IMG/VR virus record: IMGVR_UViG_3300031659_002244
Location: 1 to 48,192 of that record
Source: a virus
DNA length: 48,192 nucleotides
Reading direction: 5' to 3' (one strand)
The notes under the pieces were generated by a model. That model made no database searches. It was not told where the DNA came from and worked only from the letters and a program-made list of their open reading frames with translations. Positions 1 to 6,511 of this stretch are shown here, one piece after another (the stretch's first letter is position 1; each line of letters begins with the position of its first letter). A program made the position numbers and the translations under genes.

Positions 1-114
1 GAATTGGGTGATATGATTCCTTGGGAAAGAGATGTATATGTGGCATTATTAGTTAATCACATAGCAGAGGAAAATTCCAAGATGAAGCAAAAAGAACAAC
101 AAAATAAAGGGTAA
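1..114 (+). CDS. Small tail/baseplate-type protein, 3' end only
   Basis: The left edge is inside an open frame that ends with TAA at 112-114. The visible 37 residues contain an IPWERDVYVALL segment followed by a charged, Gln/Lys-rich tail. From memory this resembles the C-terminus of small hub/tail assembly proteins of T4-like marine phages (gp26 or tape-measure-chaperone type), but the fragment is too short to be sure. It lies 5 nt upstream of the large lysozyme-bearing virion gene on the same strand, which supports a role in tail or baseplate assembly. The start is outside the window. Confidence 0.5.
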   Translation, partial: ELGDMIPWERDVYVALLVNHIAEENSKMKQKEQQNKG

Positions 115-119
115 TACCA

Positions 120-2372
120 ATGGCTGAAGAAAAAATTACTGAAAATGCTGTAGCAAAAGCAATGGCACCTTCGCTCGCAACTTTAAAGAATATCGAACAA
201 GGTATATCCAAACTCGGTGCTCAAGGTAATCAGGGTGCTGAAGCTGCAACTGAAAGCAAAAGAGCTGAAAAGATATCAGTTGCTAATGAAGAAAAAACAA
301 ATACTTTATTAGGTGCTATGGTCAAGTCTTTGGCAGACTTAAATAAAAATATACTAGCTAGTATGAAGGGTGGGATTTTTAAAGGACTTGGAATACTTCT
401 TGCTGGAATCACAGCACCAATTATTATAATGGTTGGGTTCTTCAAGCAATTAGCATTGGAATTTACATTTCTTAAAAAACTTACTGGTGGTGGACTAAAA
501 AAACTATTTACGCCACTTAAAAATCTATTATCTGGTAAAGGGAAGATTGGGACGGCAATAAAAAATACTCTTAAATTTATTGATAAAGCGCATTTTGGAG
601 TATTCACAAAAATTGGTAATTTCTTTAAGAGTTTTAGCACGTCGCCAGGTATTACTAAATTATCAAAGACACTCACAAGTGTTAAAACAAGTGTAAAGAC
701 AGGTATAACAGCAATAAAAAACTTGATTCAACCATTAGGGAAGTTTTTTGCAAGTATGCTGAAGCTGGGTAGAGGTTTTGTTTCAACATCCAAAACAGCA
801 GCGAAGATTGTTGGGTGGGCAGGTGGTTTTGGTAAACTTTTAGGTAAAATATTTCTTCCTATCACCATTCTTATGTCTGCATTTGATTTTATAACAGGAT
901 TTATGGATGGTTTTGAAGAAGATGGTATCTTGGGTGGTCTGGAAGAAGGATTATCTAAACTGTTTAAAGGTTTAATTGGTATGCCTCTTGATTTATTAAA
1001 GAAGGTTGTTGGTTGGGCTTTAGGTTTAATGGGTTTCGATAAGGCTAAAGAGTCACTTGCAGATTTTAGTTTCTCTGACTTAATTGGTGATGTGATTGGT
1101 GGGTTTTTTGATATGGTAGATGGTGTTGTAAAATGGGTTAAAAAAACATTCAGCTTTGGGAGTATTGCTGAAGCACTTACATCCATGTTAAAACTAATCT
1201 GGATGCCTGCAATATTATTCAAGGAATGGTTAATTGATCCAGTAGTAGGATGGTTGGGTAAGATGTTTGGTTTTGATACTACTAAGTTCAAAGAGTTTTC
1301 TGTTTTTGACGGTATACAAACTTTGCTTGAAGATATGGGAAAGTTTTTTACTGATATATTTAATATTGATTTTAAATCAGTATTAAAACCAATGATCTTA
1401 GCAGTTCCAGGTGGAAAAGCTCTTTGGGCAGCTGCAGCTGGTTTAGGTAGTTTATTTGGTGGTGATGACAAAGCAGCTGCCGCCGCAGAGGAAAAAAGAA
1501 GTAAGAAACAAGAAACAAAACAAAGAGCTAGTGATGCAAGAACTGGTGGTGGATTTTTCAGTGATATTAAACAAAGTTTAGGTTTCGGACCTAAAGATAA
1601 AGAAGTAACAAGAGAACAAATGTCACGGGGTTCTGAAGGAACATCTGCTCAGGTTGAAAAAACTAGAAAGGCCAGAAAATTAATTGGTAAAGGAGCACTC
1701 CAGCAACTTAAAGAAGATGAGGGATTTGAGTCAGAAGTATATGAGGACACAGAGGGTATCAAGACTATTGGTTATGGATTTAACTTAGAAAGAGCAGGAA
1801 CTCAAGATGCTCTTGCTGCAGCTGGTATTGATAAATCTGTTGCTGACTTAAAAAGTGGAAAAATGAATCTTTCAGAAGAAGAAGCTGAAAGATTAATGAT
1901 GGGTGAAATGCCTTATTTCCGTCAAGCTGCAAAGAGATTCTTAGGTAAAGATAAATGGACACCTTTTCCATCGGATAAAAAAGATGCCTTAACCAATATG
2001 GCATATAATTTAGGTGAGTCAGGATTAAATAAATTTGTTAAACTAAGAGAAGCATTAAGGAATGGTGATTGGCAAGAAGCAAGTAATCAAATAATGTTTG
2101 ATTCAAAGGGAAACAAATCTAAATATGCAGGACAAGTAAAGGGTCGAGCAGGTAGACTTGCATCTTCCTTTTCAGCTCCAGTTGCACCAGAAACGAAAAC
2201 AGCCTCTTTAAATTCTTTACAAACAGAAAATGCACAAGGTAAGATGGGAAGTGGACAATCAGCACCTACTATAGTTAGTGCTCCACAAACAACTACGAAT
2301 AACAGTAATTCATCAACAAGTTTGTTATTGCCACCAACTGCTAAAGATTCATTCTGGGATTCTGCGGTATAA
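120..2372 (+). CDS. Large virion (tape-measure/hub-like) protein with C-terminal T4-type lysozyme domain
   Basis: This 750-residue protein has an N-terminal coiled/charged segment, then a long Gly- and Lys-rich region with several hydrophobic helices (about residues 85-400), as in tape-measure-like virion proteins. Residues about 524-690 form a GH24 lysozyme. DEGFES, YEDTEG and TIGYG align with the catalytic Glu, Asp and Thr of T4 lysozyme, and the domain is essentially full length. It probably cuts peptidoglycan during entry, the job done by gp5 in T4, although no gp5 OB-fold or beta-helix is evident. The C-terminal tail is Ser/Thr/Asn-rich. It is the last gene of the + strand virion operon and runs into the terminator at 2380-2430. 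The lysozyme call is firm; whether the rest is tape measure or hub is inference. Confidence 0.85.
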   Translation: MAEEKITENAVAKAMAPSLATLKNIEQGISKLGAQGNQGAEAATESKRAEKISVANEEKTNTLLGAMVKSLADLNKNILASMKGGIFKGLGILLAGITAPIIIMVGFFKQLALEFTFLKKLTGGGLKKLFTPLKNLLSGKGKIGTAIKNTLKFIDKAHFGVFTKIGNFFKSFSTSPGITKLSKTLTSVKTSVKTGITAIKNLIQPLGKFFASMLKLGRGFVSTSKTAAKIVGWAGGFGKLLGKIFLPITILMSAFDFITGFMDGFEEDGILGGLEEGLSKLFKGLIGMPLDLLKKVVGWALGLMGFDKAKESLADFSFSDLIGDVIGGFFDMVDGVVKWVKKTFSFGSIAEALTSMLKLIWMPAILFKEWLIDPVVGWLGKMFGFDTTKFKEFSVFDGIQTLLEDMGKFFTDIFNIDFKSVLKPMILAVPGGKALWAAAAGLGSLFGGDDKAAAAAEEKRSKKQETKQRASDARTGGGFFSDIKQSLGFGPKDKEVTREQMSRGSEGTSAQVEKTRKARKLIGKGALQQLKEDEGFESEVYEDTEGIKTIGYGFNLERAGTQDALAAAGIDKSVADLKSGKMNLSEEEAERLMMGEMPYFRQAAKRFLGKDKWTPFPSDKKDALTNMAYNLGESGLNKFVKLREALRNGDWQEASNQIMFDSKGNKSKYAGQVKGRAGRLASSFSAPVAPETKTASLNSLQTENAQGKMGSGQSAPTIVSAPQTTTNNSNSSTSLLLPPTAKDSFWDSAV

Positions 2373-2379
2373 AAATAAA

Positions 2380-2430
2380 GGGGGATGTCACCGAAACAGA
2401 ATGACACAACATAACAAAAAGACATCCCCC
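2380..2430. terminator. Bidirectional terminator between convergent genes
   Basis: GGGGGATGTC at 2380-2389 and GACATCCCCC at 2421-2430 form a perfect 10-bp inverted repeat around a 31-nt A-rich loop. The repeat has A/T-rich flanks on both sides. It sits exactly between the stop codons of the + strand lysozyme gene (2372) and the - strand gp32 gene (2439), so it can end transcription from both. Confidence 0.85.
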
Positions 2431-2438
2431 AATATTAT

Positions 2439-3305
2439 TTACTGGTCAGCTAACTTCTTGAAGTACGCAAGAGTAGAATCATCCTTTGCATCAACAGACG
2501 CAATAGGAGCACTAGAGTTCTCTTCAATAGTTTCAGAAAAGCTATCACCATGATTGGCAACAACTGTATTGAAACGTGCTTCCAACTCTTGATAACTCTT
2601 AAAGTTCTCTGGAGCTAGAATACTCTGAAGAGAATGTTGTTTCCCCCAAAGTTCTTCAAGTTTAGCATCATCACCACCAAGTAATGGTGCGGGTGTAGCA
2701 AACTCTGACTTATCATAATTTGCATAACCTTCTACTTGTCGAATCTTCAGTTTAAAATCAGCACCTGCCCAGAAATCAAATGGATTAATAGGAGTTTCAT
2801 CTTTAAACTCTGGATTCATTTTACTTTCAATCTTCTCGAAAATCTTCTTACCATATCGAAACAAAAATACCTTACCTTCATTCTCAGCATTCAAGCTATC
2901 CTCAATGACCAGAATATTACTGTAGTAACTAAGCTTACGCTTACGGTCACGAGCAATACCCTTATCTGATTCAATACCTGAATTCCATAATGCAGTATTT
3001 GCTTTCGATACAGGATCATCAGTTCCTTTAGAAAGGTCTTTGCGTGGTGTAGTCAAAGAGTTCTCGATGTACCAACCACCGGGCCCTTTGAAACCATGTG
3101 TAAATATACTAACCCAAGGAACATCCTCATCTTTTGAAGCAGGAAGGAAACGAATGACACAATACCCGTTACCAGTTTTATCTTTCTCTGGCTTCCACAT
3201 ACGGTCATCTTCATAAGAAGGTTTCTCTGCTAGTTTCTCAACTTGCTTGGTGAGGTTTTGTAAATTTGCCATTCGGTTGTTCTTTAAATCTTTAAAACTC
3301 GACAT
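2439..3305 (-). CDS. 32: Single-stranded DNA-binding protein gp32
   Basis: This 288-residue protein is the T4-type ssDNA-binding protein that coats template and couples replication, recombination and repair. The basic N-terminal segment, the DDRMWKPEKDK.G.GYCVIRFLPA core, the KRKLSYYSN motif (T4 KRKTSYWAN) and an acidic C-terminal tail ending in LAYFKKLADQ are all present. The T4 zinc ligands (His plus three Cys) are not conserved: the FTHGFKGPGGWYIENSL region keeps a His but has no cysteines, as I recall for cyanophage gp32. Start is ATG at 3305 with AGGAG upstream. The leader holds a 10-bp hairpin that could be an autoregulatory site, by analogy with the T4 gene 32 leader pseudoknot. Confidence 0.96.
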   Translation of the reverse strand: MSSFKDLKNNRMANLQNLTKQVEKLAEKPSYEDDRMWKPEKDKTGNGYCVIRFLPASKDEDVPWVSIFTHGFKGPGGWYIENSLTTPRKDLSKGTDDPVSKANTALWNSGIESDKGIARDRKRKLSYYSNILVIEDSLNAENEGKVFLFRYGKKIFEKIESKMNPEFKDETPINPFDFWAGADFKLKIRQVEGYANYDKSEFATPAPLLGGDDAKLEELWGKQHSLQSILAPENFKSYQELEARFNTVVANHGDSFSETIEENSSAPIASVDAKDDSTLAYFKKLADQ

Positions 3306-3317
3306 ATAATTCTCCTA

Positions 3318-3377
3318 TTATTTCGTTATATTACTAAGTATCATTATGAATATAAGAACTGCTCCTAAACGTGGCAT
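3318..3377 (-). CDS. Possible 19-residue hydrophobic leader peptide upstream of gp32
   Basis: An ATG at 3377 opens a 19-codon frame with a hydrophobic core (GAVLIFIMIL), ending just before the gp32 ribosome binding site. No clear Shine-Dalgarno sequence precedes it and the frame runs through the 3' arm of the leader hairpin. It could be a tiny membrane peptide, a translated leader that opens the hairpin, or chance. Confidence 0.25.
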   Translation of the reverse strand: MPRLGAVLIFIMILSNITK

Positions 3378-3388
3378 TGTTCTTATAT
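3350..3388 (-). promoter_or_regulatory. Leader hairpin of the gp32 message
   Basis: ATATAAGAAC and GTTCTTATAT form a perfect 10-bp stem with a 19-nt loop, 45-83 nt upstream of the gp32 start. In T4, gp32 represses its own translation by binding a structured site in its mRNA leader. The position here is similar, but the role is inferred. Confidence 0.5.
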
Positions 3389-3399
3389 CATCACACACA

Positions 3400-3609
3400 T
3401 CACAAAGGCAATCTTGAACTTCTATCTTTCATCATGTTTAGTTCATATGCTTCTGCTTCTATCTTATCTTTTATAGACTTGTTTATCATCTTGGCAACCA
3501 TTTCAATTTCACAATCAACATCATCAGTGTATTTTAAAATAGCTTCCATGTATGATATCTTTTTATCTCTTACCATTGCATCCAAGGTTTCATTAATATT
3601 TACACTCAT
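3400..3609 (-). CDS. 33: gp33-like late-transcription co-activator (probable)
   Basis: This 69-residue acidic helical protein has the pattern EAILKYTDDVDCEIEMVAKM, then KIEAEAYELNMM, and ends in RLPL. It resembles, from memory, the small gp33 proteins of marine T4-like phages, which link RNA polymerase to the sliding clamp at late promoters. In T4, gene 33 also lies just upstream of gene 32. It overlaps the ClpP gene by 4 nt (ATGA), so translation is probably coupled. TATAAATA-type late promoters in this window fit the presence of such a factor. The match is by pattern and synteny only. Confidence 0.6.
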   Translation of the reverse strand: MSVNINETLDAMVRDKKISYMEAILKYTDDVDCEIEMVAKMINKSIKDKIEAEAYELNMMKDRSSRLPL

Positions 3610-4166
3610 TTAAGTTCCTTAATAGAATCGCAAATACCATACTTCTTTGATTCCTTGGCACTCAACCAAACATCAGTTGGTGGTAAAAGATATTGTCTTA
3701 TCTGTTTCTCATTCAAACCTGTACACCTCTTATAATGATTAATCATCCTTTCAGTTGTAAGTTCAAATTCTTTACCAACAGCAACAAGTTCATGTTCCTT
3801 TCCCCATGACCCCCAACTATATTGATGAGACATGACAGAAGTGTTAGGCGTTAAAACTCTACGACCTTTCTCCCCTGATATGAAAATCATAAACCCAGCT
3901 GATGCTATTTGTCCTAGTCCAGTTGTATGAATAGGAATTGGGCATCCCTTCATTACATCTATGACAGCGAATGCTGCATTTAAGTCACCGCCAGGAGAGC
4001 AGATGATAATGTGCAAAGATTTTGGTCTTGGTCTTGTCCAACTCTTTGTTAAGATAAAGCTAATAAGGTCTTTACAAGTTTCTTGATTGACCTCGCTCAT
4101 AAAAAGATATACGCCTTTATCTTCAGGAGAGGGCACAATAGGTGTTTCTTGATTTTTACCTGTCAT
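3606..4166 (-). CDS. clpP: ClpP-type serine protease
   Basis: This 186-residue protein has the ClpP fold signatures in order: the IICSPGGDLNAAFAVID oxyanion-loop region, the nucleophile in GQIASAGFM (Ser89), His114 in SVMSHQYSWG, and Asp165 in PPTDVWLSAKE followed by YGICD. The triad is therefore complete and the length is typical of ClpP. As a tetradecamer with a host unfoldase (ClpX or ClpA) it would degrade tagged proteins; alternatively it could mature virion proteins. It has a strong AAAGGAG start and lies about 1 kb from the phage tmRNA, which would tag proteins for this kind of protease. The fold is clear; the substrates are not. Confidence 0.93.
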   Translation of the reverse strand: MTGKNQETPIVPSPEDKGVYLFMSEVNQETCKDLISFILTKSWTRPRPKSLHIIICSPGGDLNAAFAVIDVMKGCPIPIHTTGLGQIASAGFMIFISGEKGRRVLTPNTSVMSHQYSWGSWGKEHELVAVGKEFELTTERMINHYKRCTGLNEKQIRQYLLPPTDVWLSAKESKKYGICDSIKELK

Positions 4167-4189
4167 CAGTACTTCTCCTTTAATAAAGA

Positions 4190-4693
4190 TTATCTATAAG
4201 GATCAATATAGAAAATGTGATCTCCAATAATAGCCACCTTCAACATATTACGATTCCAATATGGGTCAACATCATACATATGATAATGAGTAGCACCATT
4301 TAAGAAATCATTAACCTTCCATCTTTCACCATAGTTTTTAATGTGTACTCCTGGCTGTTCCAACATTGCCTTTGCAATAGTTACTGCAACCTTCCACGCA
4401 ATCTTATCTTTAGGAACATCAGATAACCCATCACAAAACCAAGAGAATTGACATCTATGTTTAATAATCTTTCCATTACGTCTATTTGCTTGTTTAACAA
4501 CCTTACAAATAGAATTAGGAAATCTTCTACTTTCTACTCTATTTATAGTTACAAGTGAAACTGCTATCTGTCCTTTAATAACTTGATCTCTAGCTTCAAA
4601 GTAAATGTTTAATGCTAAACAATTAGTTTCCTGTTTAGCATTAGAAAATCCACTAAGAAAGAACAGTGCAAATATGAGTAATAATAGTTTCAT
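4190..4693 (-). CDS. Secreted SleB-type cell wall hydrolase (probable endolysin)
   Basis: A 167-residue protein with an N-terminal signal peptide (about residues 1-19, hydrophobic, ending SNA). The mature part matches the Hydrolase_2/SleB family: NCLALNIYFEARDQ with the catalytic Glu, CQFSWFCDG, GATHYHMYDVDPYW, and a C-terminal IGDHIFY. It should cleave peptidoglycan after export and is a good candidate endolysin that does not need a holin for transport. Its ATG lies only a few bases after the T-rich tail of the terminator at 4695-4726, leaving no room for a normal Shine-Dalgarno sequence. Confidence 0.9.
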   Translation of the reverse strand: MKLLLLIFALFFLSGFSNAKQETNCLALNIYFEARDQVIKGQIAVSLVTINRVESRRFPNSICKVVKQANRRNGKIIKHRCQFSWFCDGLSDVPKDKIAWKVAVTIAKAMLEQPGVHIKNYGERWKVNDFLNGATHYHMYDVDPYWNRNMLKVAIIGDHIFYIDPYR

Positions 4694-4694
4694 A

Positions 4695-4726
4695 ATAAAA
4701 GAAGGGGGGATAGTTTCCCATCCCCC
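4695..4726 (-). terminator. Intrinsic terminator of the 4733-4948 gene
   Basis: Read on the - strand, GGGGGAT and ATCCCCC form a 7-bp stem with an 8-nt loop, followed by CTTCTTTTATT. This is a classic intrinsic terminator directly after the stop of the upstream small gene and directly before the wall-hydrolase start. Confidence 0.8.
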
Positions 4727-4732
4727 GACAAC

Positions 4733-4948
4733 TTAAATGCCCCAATGTGCATTGAGAACTTTACGACAAGCAAAAACATCTTTTGCTCCACCAGCAAGGT
4801 CGCAATCCTTGAAAGCAGTCTTACCAGTAGCAGGTGAAGTGTAAATCTCTACCCATCGAGGAAGACCCGTTGCATCTGACTCTGCTCGAGTCATCTTACG
4901 AGCATTCTTTGAACCTACTTTAGGTTGACCCATTTTTACTTTAGACAT
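4733..4948 (-). CDS. Hypothetical small basic protein
   Basis: This 71-residue protein is rich in Lys, Ala and Gly, with RKMTRAESDATGLPRWVEIY and two Cys. No family is recognised. ATG at 4948 is chosen because GGAG sits 8 nt upstream; the in-frame ATG at 4960 would lack a ribosome binding site. It is a single-gene unit between the early promoter at 5012-5047 and the terminator at 4695-4726, which suggests an independently and strongly expressed early gene. Confidence 0.7.
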   Translation of the reverse strand: MSKVKMGQPKVGSKNARKMTRAESDATGLPRWVEIYTSPATGKTAFKDCDLAGGAKDVFACRKVLNAHWGI

Positions 4949-5011
4949 AATAATCTCCATAAAAGTTTACTTCAAGTTTCGTGATGAGACATTCATCACT
5001 TCAATATAACC

Positions 5012-5047
5012 ATTATACCACAATGGTTTTCGTTACACAAGGAAAAA
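5012..5047 (-). promoter_or_regulatory. Early sigma-70-type promoter (TTGTGT-N17-TATAAT)
   Basis: On the - strand TTTTTCC (5041-5047) abuts TTGTGT (5035-5040); a 17-nt spacer leads to TATAAT (5012-5017). It drives the 4733-4948 gene. The leader contains a perfect hairpin at 4981-4999 (GTGATGA, 5-nt loop, TCATCAC). It belongs to the recurring promoter family described in the findings. Confidence 0.8.
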
Positions 5048-5061
5048 GTTTCCCTTGTTTT

Positions 5062-5136
5062 TGGAGCGGGAGGTGGGGTACGATCCCACGACCTTCTGTT
5101 TGGCAAACAGATGCGCTACCACTGCGCTACTCCCGC
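5062..5136 (-). tRNA. tRNA-Gly (GCC)
   Basis: The cloverleaf is complete: acceptor GCGGGAG/CTCCCGC, D-arm GCGC/GCGC, anticodon stem TCTGT/ACAGA with loop TTGCCAA (anticodon GCC), T-stem GTGGG/CCCAC, and encoded CCA. The T-loop reads ATCGTAC rather than the usual TTCGAAT-type sequence, so the universally conserved T54-A58 pair is A-T instead. It starts 2 nt downstream of the tmRNA gene on the same strand. Confidence 0.93.
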
Positions 5137-5138
5137 TA

Positions 5139-5390
5139 ATAAGTAGCAGTTTTTCTGTTTCGAGGAAAACTGCCAAACCCAAGCCCTACTTAAGCGGCAA
5201 TAGCTAAATCGTAATCATTAGCGTTTATCATTTTGAATGATTGATAACCGAGCCATCATTCTTCTCGGTGCTGTCCGTATACCTTCCAATTGCAATCGAA
5301 ACCGGCTATCCCCCGTAAGTGGAGGATGGGGGAATCGAACCCCCGTCTTACAACATTCCGTTATACAGATTATACAGCAATCTTCGACAG
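5139..5390 (-). ncRNA. ssrA: Circularly permuted (two-piece) tmRNA, ssrA
   Basis: The gene order on the - strand is the permuted one: acceptor piece first, coding piece second. The T-arm at 5328-5344 (GGGGG, TTCGATT, CCCCC) is followed by 3' acceptor strand ATCCTCC (5321-5327) and discriminator A (5320). After only 5 nt, the 5' acceptor strand GGGGGAT (5308-5314) begins; the two strands pair over 7 bp with one G-U. GGTTTCGA, typical of the tmRNA D-like region, follows. A P2-like helix joins the pieces: TTGCAAT (5289-5295) with 5349-5356, and TATACGG (5275-5281) with CTGTATA (5362-5368). The resume frame 5190-5222 encodes ANDYDLAIAA then TAA, a classic degradation tag. A terminal helix/hairpin lies at 5139-5193. 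CCA is not encoded. The 5' end of the acceptor piece is approximate. Confidence 0.93.
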
Positions 5391-5462
5391 TTCATATAAT
5401 ACAACTGCCAAAGCCAAAACTGCTACTAAAAATGCAGATATCTCTACCCAATGTTCATTCAT
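5370..5462 (-). CDS. 30-residue single-pass membrane peptide
   Basis: ATG at 5462 lies 1 nt after the stop of the dNMP kinase gene, with AGGTG upstream. The frame encodes a 30-residue peptide with one membrane helix (FLVAVLALAVVLYEL) and stops at 5370-5372, next to the tmRNA acceptor piece. Small membrane peptides of this kind recur across the window. Function unknown; the frame could be chance, but the hydrophobic pattern and tight spacing argue for a gene. Confidence 0.5.
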   Translation of the reverse strand: MNEHWVEISAFLVAVLALAVVLYELSKIAV

Positions 5463-5463
5463 G

Positions 5464-6003
5464 TCACACCTTATCTTTTTTTAATTCACCTAATTTTTCA
5501 TGGAGATTTTCATAGAGAGCATTGATAGTTCCGTTGTTTTCTATATGAACATCAACATCCTTACCACTCAATCCATTCTCACTCGCATGACCTCTATCTA
5601 ATATAAGTTCTTGATCTCTACTAATGTATATAATCACTCCACCCATATCTCGAATCCAATAAGATTCATTAGAAAAACGAACATCTGTAATAACAATAGG
5701 CTTGCCAGGATTATCCTCTGCAAACATCTTAGCATTCTTTACCCATACATTGACATCAATAGAACGGGCAACATCTGTTCCTAATAGTTGATAAAGTTGT
5801 CTCGGCGATCTACCCCAAGGTTCAATACATTTTTCTTTATTCTTAACTTGTTCATCTGACAGATTGAACATTGCCTTCGCACCATCTTTCAAAGGTTTTG
5901 CAAAGTAGTAATGTAGATAATCATATTTATCAATCAAGTATTTTCCAGCAGTATCTTTACCACTATTAGCTTTACCAGCAAATCCAATAATTCTCGGAAA
6001 CAT
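5464..6003 (-). CDS. 1: Deoxynucleoside monophosphate kinase (T4 gp1-like)
   Basis: This 179-residue P-loop kinase starts RIIGFAGKANSGKDTAG (Walker A at about residues 10-17). It also has the gp1-type LYQLLGTDVARS segment and VITDVRF. dNMP kinases of this family phosphorylate dNMPs to dNDPs for phage DNA synthesis, including modified nucleotides in some phages. The ATG at 6003 is preferred over an in-frame GTG at 6009 because AAGGAG lies 5 nt upstream. It directly follows purS with nearly touching ends, fitting a nucleotide-supply operon. Confidence 0.85.
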   Translation of the reverse strand: MFPRIIGFAGKANSGKDTAGKYLIDKYDYLHYYFAKPLKDGAKAMFNLSDEQVKNKEKCIEPWGRSPRQLYQLLGTDVARSIDVNVWVKNAKMFAEDNPGKPIVITDVRFSNESYWIRDMGGVIIYISRDQELILDRGHASENGLSGKDVDVHIENNGTINALYENLHEKLGELKKDKV

Positions 6004-6005
6004 TA

Positions 6006-6254
6006 TCACTCCTTAACAAGTTTAATATTAAAATCATATAAGTTAGTATTAATCATATTCTTCTTACACATTTCAGTAATTCTGTTTCTCTGCTCTTCTT
6101 CACTTTGATTATCATCTAATGTGAGATTATAAACTGCACCATACAAAACTTCTGTTATCTCATTGTAACCAAGTTGTAATAATGCTTTCATAATAACTTC
6201 CTGCTCACCACCTTTGATACCATCACGCAATAAAGATGTTACTTCCCATTTCAT
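6006..6254 (-). CDS. purS: PurS-like subunit of phosphoribosylformylglycinamidine synthase
   Basis: This 82-residue protein matches PurS along its length: MKW.V start, KGGEQEVIMKALLQLGYNEITEV, a YNLTLDD strand, ITEMCKKNMINTNLYDFNIKL end. In bacteria with a split FGAM synthase, PurS assembles with PurL and PurQ in step 4 of purine synthesis. No PurL or PurQ is in this window, so the protein may stimulate the host enzyme; purine-synthesis genes are known in T4-like marine phages. It shares an ATGA overlap with the upstream membrane peptide gene. Confidence 0.8.
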   Translation of the reverse strand: MKWEVTSLLRDGIKGGEQEVIMKALLQLGYNEITEVLYGAVYNLTLDDNQSEEEQRNRITEMCKKNMINTNLYDFNIKLVKE

Positions 6255-6367
6255 TTAAAGAACACCAAATATACAATACCAAATGGTGAGAATAGACAAG
6301 CTGAACCATATATAACTGCTATACTAAACACTATTATCCCACCACAAAGTTTTGAAATGTCATCCAT
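6251..6367 (-). CDS. 38-residue membrane peptide
   Basis: ATG at 6367 has AGGAGAT upstream, and the 38-codon frame ends with TGA overlapping the purS start (ATGA). The peptide is mostly one hydrophobic stretch (GGIIVFSIAVIYGSACLFSP) ending FFK. It is the first gene after the early promoter at 6413-6447. Role unknown; a small early membrane protein is likely. Confidence 0.65.
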   Translation of the reverse strand: MDDISKLCGGIIVFSIAVIYGSACLFSPFGIVYLVFFK

Positions 6368-6412
6368 AGGTATCTCCTAGAATTGATTGATTGTTTCTCA
6401 ATTGTTAAGTAT

Positions 6413-6447
6413 ATTATATCATACTGAGCAGATAATACAAGGAAAAA
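6413..6447 (-). promoter_or_regulatory. Early sigma-70-type promoter (TTGTAT-N16-TATAAT)
   Basis: TTTTTCC (6441-6447) precedes TTGTAT (6435-6440); a 16-nt spacer leads to TATAAT (6413-6418). It directs transcription into the 38-residue membrane gene, purS, dNMP kinase, and possibly on through the tmRNA and tRNA-Gly. Confidence 0.8.
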
Positions 6448-6511
6448 GTTCCCGACCTAAGTTATTGATAAATAAGGGGTTTCTAAGTCATTGAAAACAA
6501 AGGTCTTTTTG

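Noticed and set aside
728-1471. Long open frame on the - strand opposite the lysozyme gene
   Set aside because: It lies entirely antisense to a clear virion gene, has low-complexity Pro/Ser/Lys composition typical of complement frames, and has no ribosome site or domain.
5315-5345. A normal tRNA with its 3' half at 5320-5344
   Set aside because: The T-arm and acceptor strand looked like a tRNA end, but no anticodon arm exists upstream and the 5' acceptor strand lies downstream, which only a permuted tmRNA explains.
5237-5515. Two + strand frames over the tmRNA region
   Set aside because: They read through the tmRNA T-arm complement (GGESNPRL-type peptide) and have no ribosome site; RNA structure explains the region.
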